NCBI RefSeq assembly: GCF_034356035.1
Contig: NZ_CP136423.1
Span: 62,001 to 126,000 of the forward strand
Source of the DNA: Blautia hydrogenotrophica DSM 10507
Lineage (GTDB): Bacteria > Bacillota > Clostridia > Lachnospirales > Lachnospiraceae
Length of the DNA stretch: 64,000 nucleotides
Direction: 5' to 3'
Every line of letters begins with the position of its first letter. The first letter of the stretch is position 1. Positions 45,330 through 56,085 of this stretch are shown one piece after another. The notes beneath the pieces are model-generated. The model did not search any database and was not told where the DNA came from. It was given only the letters and a program-made list of their open reading frames with translations. Made by a program: the position numbers and the translations under genes.

Positions 45330-47285
45330 ATGGAACCCTTAAAACCCCGCGACAAGGTAACGCAGCACATGACCCGCGACGGCCTGACGCTGGATAACCA
45401 GACCACCGGCGAAAGCGTCAATGTGTCCAGCCGGGAGGCCGAGCAGGAATACACCGCCCAGCCAGAGGGCGCGGCGGAAAAAATACTGGAACGGGCGGAT
45501 GAACTGCACGACCGCCACAAGGCAAAGAAAGCGGCCAAGGACGCCGGGGAAACCGTGGCGCAGGCCACCAGCCCTGTTTCCCGGTTGCAGTTTACCGCCG
45601 AGGAACGGGCTTCCCCGGAGCTTGCCCCGTATATCAAAAAAGCGGAAAAGCGGGCGGATAAGCTGGAAGCGGCCAAAGAAGCCCTGCCGAAAAAGCGCGT
45701 CGTCACCAAGGAAACCGTCTATGACGAAGCCAAGGGCAAGGCCAAAAGCAGGCTGTATTTTGACAAGGTGGAGAAAGCCCCTCCCCAGCTCAAACCAAAC
45801 CCGGCCAGCCGCCCCATACAGGAAGCCGGGCTTTACCTCCACGGAAAAATCCATGAGGTAGAACACGAAAATGTGGGCGTGGAGGGCGGCCACAAGGGGG
45901 AGGAACTGGCGGAACGGCAGGCGAGCCGCATGATCCGCAGCGGCGTCCACCGCCATAAGCTCAAACCCTACCGGGCCGCAGCCAAGGCCGAGCGAAAGTC
46001 CATTGCCGCCAACGCCGAGTTTGCGTATCAAAAATCCCTGCGGGACAACCCGGAGCTGGCGCAGGCGGCCAAAAATCCCGTTTCCCGCTTCTGGCAGAAA
46101 CAGCACATTAAGCGGGAATATGCCAAGGCAGCAAGGGCGGCGGGCCAGACCGCACAGGGGGCGGCAAGCACCGCCAAGACCACGGCTGCCGCAGCCAAGA
46201 AAGCCGCAGAGAAAAGCAGACAGGCCGCGTCCTTTGCCGCCCGGCACTGGAAAGGGGCGCTGATCGTCGGCGGCGTGGGCCTCATGCTCCTGCTGGTGAT
46301 GGGCGGCCTGCAATCCTGCACCGCCATGTTTGGCAGCACCGGGACGGGACTTGCCGCCACCTCCTATCTCTCCGAGGACAGCGATATGCTGGGAGCCGAA
46401 GCCGCCTATGCCGCGCTGGAAGCAGACTTGCAGCACGAACTTGACAACTACGAAAGCCTGCACCCCGGCTATGACGAATACCGTTTCGATCTGGACGAGA
46501 TCAAGCATGACCCCTATGTGCTGACCTCCATCCTCTCCGCGCTGCATAACGGCGTGTTCACTTTGGGGGAGGTACAGGGCGACCTTGCCATGCTCTTTGA
46601 AAAGCAGTACATCCTGACCCAGACCATCGAAACGGAAACCCGCTACCGCACTGAAACGAGGACGGACAGCGAGGGAAACACCTACACCGCGGAAGTCCCC
46701 TACACCTACTACATCTGCAATGTGAAGCTGGAAAACTTCGACCTGTCCCACCTGCCCATCTACATTCTCACCGAGGAACAGATGGGCTTTTATGCTGCCT
46801 ATATGCAGACTTTGGGCAACCGGCCAGACCTGTTCCCCAACGGCAGCTATCCCCACGCCTCCACCCCGAAAGAGCCAACCTACTATGAAATCCCCCCGGA
46901 GGCGCTAAAGGACGAAGCCTTTGCCGCCATGATCGCGGAGGCGGAAAAGTATGTGGGCTATCCCTATGTGTGGGGCGGCAGCTCCCCAAGCACCAGCTTT
47001 GATTGTTCCGGCTTCATTAGCTGGGTTATCAATCATTCCGGCTGGAATGTGGGACGCCAGACGGCTCAGGGGCTTTACAACATCTGCACTCCCGTTTCCC
47101 CGGAGCATGCCAAGCCCGGCGACCTTGTATTTTTCGTCGGTACTTATGACACTGCCGGGATGTCCCATGTGGGGCTGTATGTGGGAAATTCGGTCATGCT
47201 GCACTGCGGCGACCCCATTTCTTACACGAACCTCAATTCAAGCTACTGGCAGCAGCATTTTTATTGTTACGGGCGTTTGCCTTAA
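45330..47285 (+). CDS. Membrane-anchored NlpC/P60 cell-wall hydrolase (VirB1-like)
   Basis: A 651-residue protein: a long basic, Ala-rich cytoplasmic part (about residues 1-305), one membrane segment (ALIVGGVGLMLLLVMGGL, about residues 310-327) and an extracellular region ending in an NlpC/P60 domain. Catalytic residues are in SFDCSGFISW near residue 558 and MSHVGLYVG near residue 612. It opens the peptidoglycan for the mating channel. Confidence 0.9.
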   Translation: MEPLKPRDKVTQHMTRDGLTLDNQTTGESVNVSSREAEQEYTAQPEGAAEKILERADELHDRHKAKKAAKDAGETVAQATSPVSRLQFTAEERASPELAPYIKKAEKRADKLEAAKEALPKKRVVTKETVYDEAKGKAKSRLYFDKVEKAPPQLKPNPASRPIQEAGLYLHGKIHEVEHENVGVEGGHKGEELAERQASRMIRSGVHRHKLKPYRAAAKAERKSIAANAEFAYQKSLRDNPELAQAAKNPVSRFWQKQHIKREYAKAARAAGQTAQGAASTAKTTAAAAKKAAEKSRQAASFAARHWKGALIVGGVGLMLLLVMGGLQSCTAMFGSTGTGLAATSYLSEDSDMLGAEAAYAALEADLQHELDNYESLHPGYDEYRFDLDEIKHDPYVLTSILSALHNGVFTLGEVQGDLAMLFEKQYILTQTIETETRYRTETRTDSEGNTYTAEVPYTYYICNVKLENFDLSHLPIYILTEEQMGFYAAYMQTLGNRPDLFPNGSYPHASTPKEPTYYEIPPEALKDEAFAAMIAEAEKYVGYPYVWGGSSPSTSFDCSGFISWVINHSGWNVGRQTAQGLYNICTPVSPEHAKPGDLVFFVGTYDTAGMSHVGLYVGNSVMLHCGDPISYTNLNSSYWQQHFYCYGRLP

Positions 47286-47308
47286 ACGCCAGAAAGGAGT
47301 AAATCACT

Positions 47309-47566
47309 ATGGCAATGAACAAATTGGAACGCATTGAAAAGGATATTGAGAAAACCAAGGGCAAGATCGCGGAGCTGCAAAAGCAGCTTCGGGAGCTGGA
47401 AGCGGCCAAGACCGAACAGGAAAACTTGCAGATCGTCCAGCTTGTGCGCGGCCTCAACATGACCCCGCAGGAGTTCGCCGCCTTTGTGCGCGGCGGCGCA
47501 TTGCAGGCGGCCCCGGCCCCGATCCCGGACTTTGAACAGGAGGACAGCGCCCATGAAGAAATCTAA
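47309..47566 (+). CDS. DUF4315 coiled-coil protein
   Basis: An 85-residue protein, mostly a Lys/Glu coiled coil (about residues 4-40) and a short C-terminal region ([13 protein letters not shown]). Standard in Tn1549-like ICEs. It overlaps the next gene by 14 bases. Confidence 0.8.
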   Translation: MAMNKLERIEKDIEKTKGKIAELQKQLRELEAAKTEQENLQIVQLVRGLNMTPQEFAAFVRGGALQAAPAPIPDFEQEDSAHEEI

Positions 47567-48314
47567 ACTGTTCCGCACCTTGACGCTGGCTGTGGCCGCT
47601 GCGCTCTGCATGGCGACCACGACCGTTACCGCCTATGCCGGAGGCGCTGACCCTGACCCTGTGCCGCTGCCGGAAACCACCGAAGCCCCCGCAGAGGTGC
47701 CGGAGGAAACCGAAGAACCCACCACCGGCGGCATGGAGCCGGAGGGCGTACCTGTTACCCCGCAGGGCAACGCTGCGCTGGTGGATGATTTTTTCGGGGA
47801 TAAACAGCTTATCACTGTCACTACCAAGGCCGGGAATTATTTTTACATCCTGATCGACCGGGCCAACGAGGACAAGGAAACAGCGGTGCATTTCCTCAAC
47901 CAAGTGGACGACGCCGACCTGCAAGCCTTGTTGGAGGATGGAAAAAAAGAGCCGGAGGTCTGCACCTGTACGGCCAAATGTCAAGCTGGGGCCGTCAATA
48001 CGGCCTGCCCGGTCTGTAAAAACAACCTGACCGCCTGCAACGGGCCGGAGCCGAAGCCCCAGCCGGAGGAAGAACAGCCGCAGGAGGAAAAGCCAAGCGG
48101 CATGGGCGGCCTTGTGGTGTTCTTTGTGGTGGTGCTGCTGGGCGGCGGCGCAGCCCTCTACTTCCTGAAATTCAAAAAGGAAAAAGCCGACACCACAGGC
48201 AATGACGATCTGGCCGAGTATGACTTTGGCGAGGACGAGGACGACGAGGACGAAGCCCCGGAGCCGGACGAGGATATGACAAGTGAAGATGGAAATAAGG
48301 AGGACGAAGTATGA
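47553..48314 (+). CDS. DUF4366 secreted/membrane ICE protein
   Basis: A 253-residue protein. It has a signal peptide (ends near TVTAYAGG), a Pro/Glu-rich linker, a conserved domain ([18 protein letters not shown]), a Cys cluster ([10 protein letters not shown] and [11 protein letters not shown]), a C-terminal membrane segment ([18 protein letters not shown]) and an acidic tail. Likely a mating-surface component; the function is not known. Confidence 0.83.
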   Translation: MKKSKLFRTLTLAVAAALCMATTTVTAYAGGADPDPVPLPETTEAPAEVPEETEEPTTGGMEPEGVPVTPQGNAALVDDFFGDKQLITVTTKAGNYFYILIDRANEDKETAVHFLNQVDDADLQALLEDGKKEPEVCTCTAKCQAGAVNTACPVCKNNLTACNGPEPKPQPEEEQPQEEKPSGMGGLVVFFVVVLLGGGAALYFLKFKKEKADTTGNDDLAEYDFGEDEDDEDEAPEPDEDMTSEDGNKEDEV

Positions 48315-50401
48315 GCTATCAGTTAGTAATTGCAGAGAAACCAAGCGTAGCCCGCAGCATTGCGGGCGTGATCGGCGCGGACAAGAAACAGGACGGCTAC
48401 ATGGAGGGGAACGGCTATCTGGTGAGCTGGTGTATCGGCCACCTTGTTTCCCTTGCCGACGCCGGAACTTATGACGAGCGTTTCAAAAAATGGCGCTATG
48501 ACGACCTGCCGATTCTGCCGCAGGAATGGCAGTACATCATTCCCGACGATAAGAAAAAGCAGTTTGACACCCTGCGTTCTTTGATGGAGCGCCCCGATGT
48601 CACCGGCCTTGTGTGCGCCACCGACGCCGGGCGCGAGGGGGAATTGATTTTCCGTTTCGTCTACCAGATGGCGGGCTGCAAGAAACCGTTTCAGCGCCTT
48701 TGGATTTCCAGCATGGAGGACGCGGCCATTCAAGACGGCTTCGCCCATCTGAAACCGGGAACCGATTATGATAACCTGTATCAGTCGGCCCTTTGCCGGG
48801 CGCAGGCGGATTGGCTGGTGGGGATCAACGCGACCCGGCTGTTCTCTATCCTCTACCACAAGACCCTGACCGTGGGCCGTGTCCAGACGCCGACCCTCAA
48901 AATGCTGGTTGACCGGGAGGCCAAGATCAGCAGCTTCCAGAAAGAGAAATACCACATCGTCCAGATCGCGGCGGGCGGCATGGAGGCGGCCAGTGAACGC
49001 ATGGGAAACGCAGACGACGCCAAGGCCCTGAAAGCCGCCTGTGAAACGGCGCAGACCGTTTGTGTGTCGGTAACACGGGAGAAAAAGACGGAGCAGCCGC
49101 CCCGCCTCTATGACCTCACCACCTTGCAGCGGGAGGCAAACCGCCTGTTTGGATTTACCGCCAAGCAGACCCTTGACTATGCCCAGCAGCTTTATGAAAA
49201 GAAGCTGCTGACCTATCCCCGCACTGACAGCCAGTATTTGACCGATGATATGCTGCCAACGGCGGAAAGCCTTGTGTCCGGCCTGTGGCCTATGCTTCCC
49301 TTTGCGGCGGGGCTTGACCTGTCCCCGCAGTTTGGCCGAGTGCTGAACAGCAAAAAGGTGAGCGACCACCACGCCATTGTCCCGACAATGGAATTTGTGC
49401 AGAGAGGCTTTGACGGGCTGACCGAGGGGGAAAAGAAACTGCTGTCCCTTGTGTGCTGCAAGCTGCTGTGCGCCGTGGCCGCGCCCCATGTGTACGAAGC
49501 TGTCACCGCTACATTCACCTGTGCCGGGAACACCTTTACCGCCAAGGGAAAGACCATCCTGACCCCCGGCTGGAAAGAGCTTGACCGCCGCTTTAAGGCG
49601 TCGTTCAAAACAGACGCCGACGACACCGCCCCGGAGCCTGCGCGGGAACTTCCCCAAATTACCGAGGGACAGACCTTTGACAAGGTAACTGCCGCCGTCA
49701 CCGAGCATTTCACCGCACCGCCAAAATCCTACACGGAAGATACCCTGCTTTCCGCTATGGAGCGCGCCGGTGCGGACGATCTGCCGGAGGACGCCGAGCG
49801 GCAGGGATTGGGAACCCCGGCCACCCGCGCCTCCATCTTAGAAAAGCTGGTGCAGATGGGCTTTGTAGAGCGCAGGGGCAAACAGCTACTTCCCACCAAG
49901 GACGGCCACAACCTTGCCTGCGTGCTGCCGGAGGTGCTGACCTCTCCCCAGCTTACGGCACAGTGGGAAACGGAGCTGACGGCCATTGCCAAGGGACAGG
50001 CCGACCCGGAGGGCTTCATGGCTGGCATTGCAGAAATGACAAGGGGCCTAATTGCAAACTACTCCCAGATCAGCGAGGACGCGCAGAAGTTGTTTCAAAC
50101 CGAGCGTGTGGTTATCGGCAAATGTCCGCGCTGCGGGGAAAGCGTCTACGAGGGCAAAAAGAACTACTACTGCGGAAACCGAAGCTGCCAGTTTGTCATG
50201 TGGAAGAATGACCGATTTTTTGAGGAACGGGGCAAGGCGTTCACCCCGAAGATCGCCGCCGCGCTCCTTAAAGACGGAAAAGCAAAGGTAAAGGGCCTGC
50301 GCTCCATGAAAACCGGCAAAACCTATGACGGGACGGTGCTTTTGGCTGATACTGGCGGCAAGTATGTGAACTACCGCGTGGAACAGAGGGGCAAGAACTA
50401 A
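48311..50401 (+). CDS. topB: DNA topoisomerase III (type IA)
   Basis: A 696-residue enzyme. The Toprim domain starts [18 protein letters not shown]; the catalytic Tyr is in [12 protein letters not shown] near residue 305. A C-terminal zinc-ribbon-like part ([17 protein letters not shown]) is present. ICE TopB probably resolves DNA during transfer or replication. It overlaps the DUF4366 gene by 4 bases. Confidence 0.93.
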   Translation: MSYQLVIAEKPSVARSIAGVIGADKKQDGYMEGNGYLVSWCIGHLVSLADAGTYDERFKKWRYDDLPILPQEWQYIIPDDKKKQFDTLRSLMERPDVTGLVCATDAGREGELIFRFVYQMAGCKKPFQRLWISSMEDAAIQDGFAHLKPGTDYDNLYQSALCRAQADWLVGINATRLFSILYHKTLTVGRVQTPTLKMLVDREAKISSFQKEKYHIVQIAAGGMEAASERMGNADDAKALKAACETAQTVCVSVTREKKTEQPPRLYDLTTLQREANRLFGFTAKQTLDYAQQLYEKKLLTYPRTDSQYLTDDMLPTAESLVSGLWPMLPFAAGLDLSPQFGRVLNSKKVSDHHAIVPTMEFVQRGFDGLTEGEKKLLSLVCCKLLCAVAAPHVYEAVTATFTCAGNTFTAKGKTILTPGWKELDRRFKASFKTDADDTAPEPARELPQITEGQTFDKVTAAVTEHFTAPPKSYTEDTLLSAMERAGADDLPEDAERQGLGTPATRASILEKLVQMGFVERRGKQLLPTKDGHNLACVLPEVLTSPQLTAQWETELTAIAKGQADPEGFMAGIAEMTRGLIANYSQISEDAQKLFQTERVVIGKCPRCGESVYEGKKNYYCGNRSCQFVMWKNDRFFEERGKAFTPKIAAALLKDGKAKVKGLRSMKTGKTYDGTVLLADTGGKYVNYRVEQRGKN

Positions 50402-50403
50402 AA

Positions 50404-50441
50404 ACAGCAAGCATAGGGAGTGTAGCCACACTCCCGGCAAA
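50404..50441 (+). repeat. 38-bp inverted repeat, copy A (oriT-like hairpin)
   Basis: Identical, in reverse orientation, to 59530-59567. It contains the hairpin GGGAGTGTAGCCACACTCCC. Here it lies directly after topB. A second hairpin TTTGGGG..CCCCAAA follows at 50482-50498, resembling the one beside the ICE mobC. Confidence 0.8.
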
Positions 50442-50554
50442 ATCCCTGACCCGGCGCACCTGCCGGGCCGGGGATTTTCTCTTTGGGGAAGCCCCAAACC
50501 CCTTGTATCCAGCAAATTTACAATTCATCTATTCCAAGATACACCATGTCATAG

Positions 50555-50560
50555 TATAAT
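50555..50560 (+). promoter_or_regulatory. -10 box of the TudS-like gene
   Basis: TATAAT at 50555-50560 in an AT-rich stretch; the -35 is weak. It indicates that the cargo gene has its own promoter. Confidence 0.5.
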
Positions 50561-50595
50561 AAAGCCAACGATAATATCCATTTGAGGTGATAAGT

Positions 50596-51054
50596 GTGAA
50601 AATATTAGTTAGTGCTTGTATTATGGGAGTGGATTGTAAATACAATGGAAAAAATAACAAAAATCTGGCAGCTATCAACTACTTAAAAGATAAAGAAATT
50701 ATTTGCATTTGTCCAGAGCAATTAGCAGGTATGGCTACTCCCAGACCTTGTGCAGAGATTGTGAATGGTGTAGTAACAGACGAAAATGGAAATGATGTTG
50801 ATTTGGAATATAAACGAGCAGTATCAATGGCATTATCCAAAATTCAACATGAAGATATTGAGTTAGCTATACTACAATCCAGAAGTCCTACCTGCGGAGT
50901 AAATCAAATATATGATGGTAGCTTTACCGGAAAATTGATTTCTGGAATGGGATTGTTTGCAAAGGCATTAAAAGAACGAGGCATCAAAGTTATTGATGTT
51001 GAAGAAGTAGAAAGCTTTAATTTGTTAGACTGTCCCCAGCTTCAATCAATCTAA
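50596..51054 (+). CDS. DUF523/TudS-like thiouracil desulfurase family protein
   Basis: A 152-residue protein (GTG 50596 after GAGGTG). Conserved Cys: VSACIMGVDCKYNG (residues 6-19) and SRSPTCGVN near residue 99, with CPEQLAGMATPRPCAEI between. In the family these bind a 4Fe-4S cluster used to desulfurise thiouracil-like compounds. It is AT-rich and alone between topB and the LtrC-like gene. CCAGCA occurs at both edges (50509-50514, 51100-51105), so it is probably inserted cargo. Confidence 0.82.
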   Translation: MKILVSACIMGVDCKYNGKNNKNLAAINYLKDKEIICICPEQLAGMATPRPCAEIVNGVVTDENGNDVDLEYKRAVSMALSKIQHEDIELAILQSRSPTCGVNQIYDGSFTGKLISGMGLFAKALKERGIKVIDVEEVESFNLLDCPQLQSI

Positions 51055-51168
51055 CCCAAACTTTCAAAATTGAATATCAGCCGCTTATTATCGGCCCACC
51101 CAGCAGGAAATTTTTCAAAGGTTTCCTGCTTTTCTTATGCCATTTTTCAGAAAGGATGTGAACCCAAA

Positions 51169-54100
51169 ATGTCTTACAGCTCCTACGACCACGACGATTT
51201 AGAACCGGCCAGCACCATGCGGATCGAGCGCCGGATTTACTTTGAAAGCGGCAAGGCCGATCTTTCCGAAGCGGTAAAGCTGCCCCTTGCGGAGCTTCTT
51301 TCCCTGCGGGCGGAAAGCGCCGCCGCAGAACAGGAAGTGTTTGACCGCCTGAAAGAACAGGCCGCCGCATGGGAGGAACAGGCCGGAAGAACCCTGCTTC
51401 TGGACAAAGCCCTTGAATATGCCCGGACGCTTCCCGTCACCCACACTGCAAACCAGTGGGAGGTCCCGGACGAATACCGCCATATCCGCAGCAACATGGT
51501 TTACCAGATGGATTATTCCATTTCCGAGAATACCCGGTATGACAGCGCCGCCCAAAAATCCGTTCCCTACTCGTGGACGCTCCGCTGGGGCCTTTATACC
51601 AACGCACCCCACGGCAACCCGACGGAAAAGATCACCGGACAGGAACGAAAAGTCTTTTCCAGCCGGGAAGAACTGGACAAGTACCTGAATGGCCGGATCA
51701 AAGCCCACGACCATTACTTTACCGAAATTTCCCCGGCCATCCCCAAGGAATACGCCGACTGCTTTAAGGTCAACGGCTGCCTGCTCCCCGGCTACACCAT
51801 TGAGGGGGAGGAACCGGCAAAAGCCGCAGAGCTTCCCGCGCAGGAAGAAACCGCACAGCCGCAGCAGACCGTAGCCACCCCGGAAAGGAGGGAACCCGTG
51901 AACGAAGTATTTTCTATTTTTCTTGATAACCGCGCCGAGGCGCAGACCGGCGGGCCGCATGGCTACTGGCTTTCCCTGCCGACTACCGCCGAACAGGTAC
52001 AGGAAGCCCTAAAGGAAATCCACATCACCGCCGACAACCAGCAGGACTTGTTCATTGGCGGCTTTTCTGCCCCGGAGGGAAAACCGCTGGAACTGCCGGA
52101 GGATTTGATAAAGGCCGCCAGCGTGGACGAACTGAACTTCCTTGCCGTCCAGCTTCAAAGGCTGGACGCCGTGGAGCTGGCGGAGCTGAACGCCGCCATG
52201 CAGTCCCCGGCAAAAATGCAAACCATCGGGCAGCTTTTAGACTACGCTGAAAACACCGATTGTTTTGTCTTAATCAACGCCAAGGACAGCCGCAGTCTGG
52301 GGGAATATTATCTGAATGATTCCGGGCTGTTTGTCGTTCCCGACCCGTGGAAACCGGCCATTGACACGGAACGGCTGGGGAGCTTTATCGCCAGCGAGGA
52401 ACAGGGAACCTTTACCGATTACGGCTATATCCTGCGAACCAGCGACGAATGGCAGCGCGTCCATGAGGGCCAGCCGGTGCCGGAACAATACCGGGTGATG
52501 GCCTATCCTGCGCCGGAAATTCTGCGGGAGGAAAGCAAGGTACAGCCGGAGGCGGCAGCGCCTACAAAGGCCCCGCAGCCTGTCACCCCCATTCTCTTAA
52601 ACGGCCAGAACAGCGCCGAGCGCATGAAAGAGATCACCGACCGGCTGGAAACCGGCATACAGGAGCTTTTCGAGAGTGAACGCTACAAAGCCTATCTCAC
52701 CTCTATGGCGAAGTTCCACAGTTACAGCTTCAACAACACCCTCCTGATCGCCATGCAGGGCGGACAGCTTGTGGCGGGCTACAACAAGTGGCGGGACGAT
52801 TTTCACCGTAATGTAAAGAAAGGCGAAAAGGCCATCAAGATACTGGCCCCGGCCCCGTTCAAGGCAAAAAAGGAAGTGCAAAAGCTGGACGCACAGGGCA
52901 GGCCGGTGATGGGAAAGGACGGAAAGCCTGTTACCGAAGTACAGGAAATACAGGTTCCGGCCTTTAAGATCGTTTCCGTCTTTGATGTGAGCCAGACCGA
53001 GGGGGAACCGCTGCCCTCTATCGGCGTGGAAGAACTGACCGGCAGCGTGGAACGCTACGGGGAATTTTTCAAGGCGCTGGAACAGACCTCCCCGGTTCCC
53101 ATTGGTTTTGAGGACATTCCGGGCGGTTCCCACGGCTACTACCACCTGACGGAAAAGCGGATCGCCATTCAGGAGGGCATGAGCGAATTACAGACCCTAA
53201 AGACGGCCATCCATGAGATCGCCCATTCCAAGCTCCACGCCATCGACCCGGAAGCCCCGGCCATAGAGCAGGCCGACCGCCCCGACAGCCGCACCCGCGA
53301 GGTGCAGGCCGAAAGTGTGGCCTATGCCGTCTGCCAGCACTACGGGCTGGACACCTCCGACTATTCCTTTGGCTATGTGGCCGGTTGGAGTTCCGGCAAG
53401 GACTTGAAAGAGCTGAAAGCCTCCCTTGAAACCATCCGGGCCACCGCCCATGAACTGATTACCACCATTGACGGCCATCTTGCCCAGCTTCAGAAAGAAC
53501 GGCAGGCCCAGCAGGAGCAGCCGCAGGCCGCGCCGCTGGAACAGGCCGCCGAGCAGTCAGACCCGGACAGTGTATTTTCTAAGCTGCCCCCGGAGCAACA
53601 GCAGGAAATGACCGACAGCGTAAAAGCCATGCTGCAAACCCTCATTGACGCGGATTTGAAATCCACCGGCGAAGTGTCGCAGGGAACCAAGGAGGCGGCG
53701 CAGGCGCAGGGCTTTACCATTGCCGGGGATGGAACGCTGGAACAGGCCAAAGCCCCGCAGGAGGCCGCCTACCGTCTGGAAAGCGGCGATTACCTGTATA
53801 TCCAGACATCGGAAACCGGCTATGACTACACGCTGTACGGCCCCGACTACAAGGAACTGGACGGAGGCCAGCTTGATAATCCCGGCCTGTCCCTTGCGGA
53901 AGCCGGAAAAGAAATCCTTGCCATCCATGAGCTACCGGCTGGGACGATGGAACCCCTGACCGGCGACAGGCTGGATGATTTTCTGGAAGCAACCGAACAG
54001 GCCAACGCCATTCCCCAGCCGCAGGCATGGAACGGGATCGACGGCCTTTTGAATGGGAAACCGTTCATGCCGGAGGCGTCCCCGGCTGACCGGGCCGCCG

Positions 54101-55833
54101 CCCTGATCGAGCTGGCAGAGAAAAACGCCCCGCGTTTGGGCAGCGAGGAACGGCAGTTGATCGTGGCCTATGCCGAGGCCGTGGGCGATAACGACAAGGT
54201 GATCGGGCTTATCAACCGCCTGTGTGAACAGGGCTATGAGCTGCAAAAGGGCCAGATGGATTCCTTTGTGAAAAGCGAGATCGAAAGTGAGATTGCCATT
54301 GCCAACGCCCAGCGGCAGATCGCGCAGAATCCGGCAGCGGAGCCGGTTGTCACGATCCTTTGGAGTGAAAGCCCCCATCTGAAAGACGGCCAGCAAATGC
54401 CGCTGCATGAAGCCGAGGCCGTTTTCAAGGAGCTGGACAGTGCCAGACGCCATGAACAGGAGCAGCCGGGCTATACGGGCCATTGGTACGACAAGACCAA
54501 GTTCCGCATTGATTTTACCATGCAGGGCCAGCCGGACAGCTACGAGGGACGGCAGGACTTTGGCGACGGGGACGGTTCCCTGATCCAGCATATCCGGGGC
54601 TATCACGAATACTACGCACAGGATGAAAGCTGGAAAAACCATGTGCTGCACCATGAGGGGCCGGAGGCATGGGAGGCGGACAAGGCCCAGCGGGATATGC
54701 TGCTGCATGAGTTTGTCCCGTATATGGAGCTGCATTGCAATCTGGCCGCTATGGAGCAGGAGGCCCGGCGTCCCCTGCGATCCGGGGAAACCCTGACGCC
54801 GGAACAGACCGCTTATTTCAACGCGGTTTTGGACTATGTAAAGGAGTGCCGCCCGCTTCTCAATCAGGGCCAGTACCACTTGCCGGAGCCGCCGCAGCTT
54901 GCCGACTTCGACCAGAGCTTGCAGGCATACAAAAAACAGATCGAGGCAGAGCTGGAACAGGAGGCCGCCGCTGCCGGGCTGACGGTGGAGGAATATGTTG
55001 CCTCTGATTATGAAGCACCGGCGCAGCCCAACTTTTCCATCTACCAAGTGCCGCCCGGCCCGGAGGGGCGCGACTTCCGCTACCGTTCCTATGAGGACTT
55101 GCAGGCGGACGGGCTTTCGGTGGACAGGAAGAATTACCAGCTTGTCTACACCGCGCCGCTGGACAAGGACACCACACTGGACGAGATTTACCGCCGCTTC
55201 AACATAGAACATCCCGCCGATTACAAGGGACATTCCCTTTCTACGGGGGATATTGTGGTGTTCCGGCAGGATGGGAAACAGACTGCCTACTATGTGGACG
55301 AGGGAGCCGACTACCGGCAGGTGCCGGAGTTTTTCGCCCAGCCGGAAAAGCAGCTCACGCCAGACGAGTGCATGACCGGCGAACAAATCCAGACGCCGAG
55401 AGGCCGTTTCTATCTGACCGACAGGAGCCGGGAACAGATGGAGGCCGCCGGGTATGGATTCCACCACCAGTCGGAGGACGGCAAGTATCTTATTATGGCA
55501 AACGGCACAAGGGCCTTTGCCATCCCCGCCCAGCAGGAAAGCCATATCAAGACGGCAGAAATGTCCACCGAGCAGAATTACAACATGATCGACGGCATGA
55601 TGAACAACGCCCCGTCTATGGAGGAACTGGAAGCAAGGGCAAAAGCTGGGGAACAGATTTCCCTTTTGGATGTGGCCGAGGCAGCCAAGGCGGAGGCCAA
55701 AAAGCCCAAGCAGACCCGCAGGACGACGCAGAAACAAAAGAAACCGTCCATCCGGGCGCAGCTTGCCGCCGCCAAGGAGGAACAGAAAAAGAGGCCCCCG
55801 GCGCGGGAAAAATCAAAAGAAATGGAGGTATGA
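51169..55833 (+). CDS. Giant LtrC-like multidomain protein with antirestriction domains
   Basis: 1554 residues, starting at ATG 51169 after AAAGGATG. Domain order as read: N-terminal unknown domain (about residues 1-215); an ArdA-like antirestriction module (VFSIFLDNRAEAQTGG, from about residue 245); an ArdC-like ssDNA-binding part (SYSFNNTLLIAMQGG, about residue 520); an IrrE/ImmA-type metallopeptidase with HEIAH at residues 682-686; YodL-like modules (YRLESGDYLYI and NFSIYQVPPGPEG); and a basic C-terminus. GTG 51898 (residue 244), after AAAGGAGGG, could start a separate in-frame product beginning with the ArdA-like part. It is probably delivered or expressed early to protect incoming DNA. 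Confidence 0.8.
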   Translation: MSYSSYDHDDLEPASTMRIERRIYFESGKADLSEAVKLPLAELLSLRAESAAAEQEVFDRLKEQAAAWEEQAGRTLLLDKALEYARTLPVTHTANQWEVPDEYRHIRSNMVYQMDYSISENTRYDSAAQKSVPYSWTLRWGLYTNAPHGNPTEKITGQERKVFSSREELDKYLNGRIKAHDHYFTEISPAIPKEYADCFKVNGCLLPGYTIEGEEPAKAAELPAQEETAQPQQTVATPERREPVNEVFSIFLDNRAEAQTGGPHGYWLSLPTTAEQVQEALKEIHITADNQQDLFIGGFSAPEGKPLELPEDLIKAASVDELNFLAVQLQRLDAVELAELNAAMQSPAKMQTIGQLLDYAENTDCFVLINAKDSRSLGEYYLNDSGLFVVPDPWKPAIDTERLGSFIASEEQGTFTDYGYILRTSDEWQRVHEGQPVPEQYRVMAYPAPEILREESKVQPEAAAPTKAPQPVTPILLNGQNSAERMKEITDRLETGIQELFESERYKAYLTSMAKFHSYSFNNTLLIAMQGGQLVAGYNKWRDDFHRNVKKGEKAIKILAPAPFKAKKEVQKLDAQGRPVMGKDGKPVTEVQEIQVPAFKIVSVFDVSQTEGEPLPSIGVEELTGSVERYGEFFKALEQTSPVPIGFEDIPGGSHGYYHLTEKRIAIQEGMSELQTLKTAIHEIAHSKLHAIDPEAPAIEQADRPDSRTREVQAESVAYAVCQHYGLDTSDYSFGYVAGWSSGKDLKELKASLETIRATAHELITTIDGHLAQLQKERQAQQEQPQAAPLEQAAEQSDPDSVFSKLPPEQQQEMTDSVKAMLQTLIDADLKSTGEVSQGTKEAAQAQGFTIAGDGTLEQAKAPQEAAYRLESGDYLYIQTSETGYDYTLYGPDYKELDGGQLDNPGLSLAEAGKEILAIHELPAGTMEPLTGDRLDDFLEATEQANAIPQPQAWNGIDGLLNGKPFMPEASPADRAAALIELAEKNAPRLGSEERQLIVAYAEAVGDNDKVIGLINRLCEQGYELQKGQMDSFVKSEIESEIAIANAQRQIAQNPAAEPVVTILWSESPHLKDGQQMPLHEAEAVFKELDSARRHEQEQPGYTGHWYDKTKFRIDFTMQGQPDSYEGRQDFGDGDGSLIQHIRGYHEYYAQDESWKNHVLHHEGPEAWEADKAQRDMLLHEFVPYMELHCNLAAMEQEARRPLRSGETLTPEQTAYFNAVLDYVKECRPLLNQGQYHLPEPPQLADFDQSLQAYKKQIEAELEQEAAAAGLTVEEYVASDYEAPAQPNFSIYQVPPGPEGRDFRYRSYEDLQADGLSVDRKNYQLVYTAPLDKDTTLDEIYRRFNIEHPADYKGHSLSTGDIVVFRQDGKQTAYYVDEGADYRQVPEFFAQPEKQLTPDECMTGEQIQTPRGRFYLTDRSREQMEAAGYGFHHQSEDGKYLIMANGTRAFAIPAQQESHIKTAEMSTEQNYNMIDGMMNNAPSMEELEARAKAGEQISLLDVAEAAKAEAKKPKQTRRTTQKQKKPSIRAQLAAAKEEQKKRPPAREKSKEMEV

Positions 55834-55836
55834 GGA

Positions 55837-56037
55837 ATGTATTTCACCGTGGAAGAAGAAAACCTGATCTGTCTGTACCACAACGCCGACCACCGCAGGA
55901 CGGCGGCAAATCTCCGGGCAGTTTTGCCGGACATGGACAAGGAAATGGCGGCGCTGGCCTGCCAGACCGCCGATAAGCTGGCCGCCATGAGTGACGCCGA
56001 CTTTGCGGCGCAGCGGTTCCACTTCACAGACGAATAA
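55837..56037 (+). CDS. Transposon-transfer assisting family protein (TTRAP-like)
   Basis: A 66-residue protein (MYFTVEEENLICLYHNADHR) conserved after ltrC in Tn1549-like ICEs. It starts 3 bases after the LtrC-like stop. A hairpin terminator (56040-56081) follows. Confidence 0.75.
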   Translation: MYFTVEEENLICLYHNADHRRTAANLRAVLPDMDKEMAALACQTADKLAAMSDADFAAQRFHFTDE

Positions 56038-56039
56038 GC

Positions 56040-56081
56040 AAAACGCCGGGCGCGGAGGCTATCAAAGCCTCTGCGTCCGGC
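56040..56081. repeat. 42-bp direct repeat, copy 1 (terminator hairpin)
   Basis: Contains a GCCGG..CCGGC hairpin with inner GCGGAGGCT/AGCCTCTGC stem and is followed by T-rich sequence. It is identical over 42 bases to 57323-57364. The copies flank the protein-kinase gene. Confidence 0.9.
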
Positions 56082-56085
56082 ATTT

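Noticed and set aside
45339..46856. Long minus-strand open frame (505 codons) opposite the NlpC/P60 gene
   Set aside because: It is an antisense shadow of GC-rich coding sequence. It has no ribosome site and no family motif. The same applies to 48323-49708 and 53932-55737.
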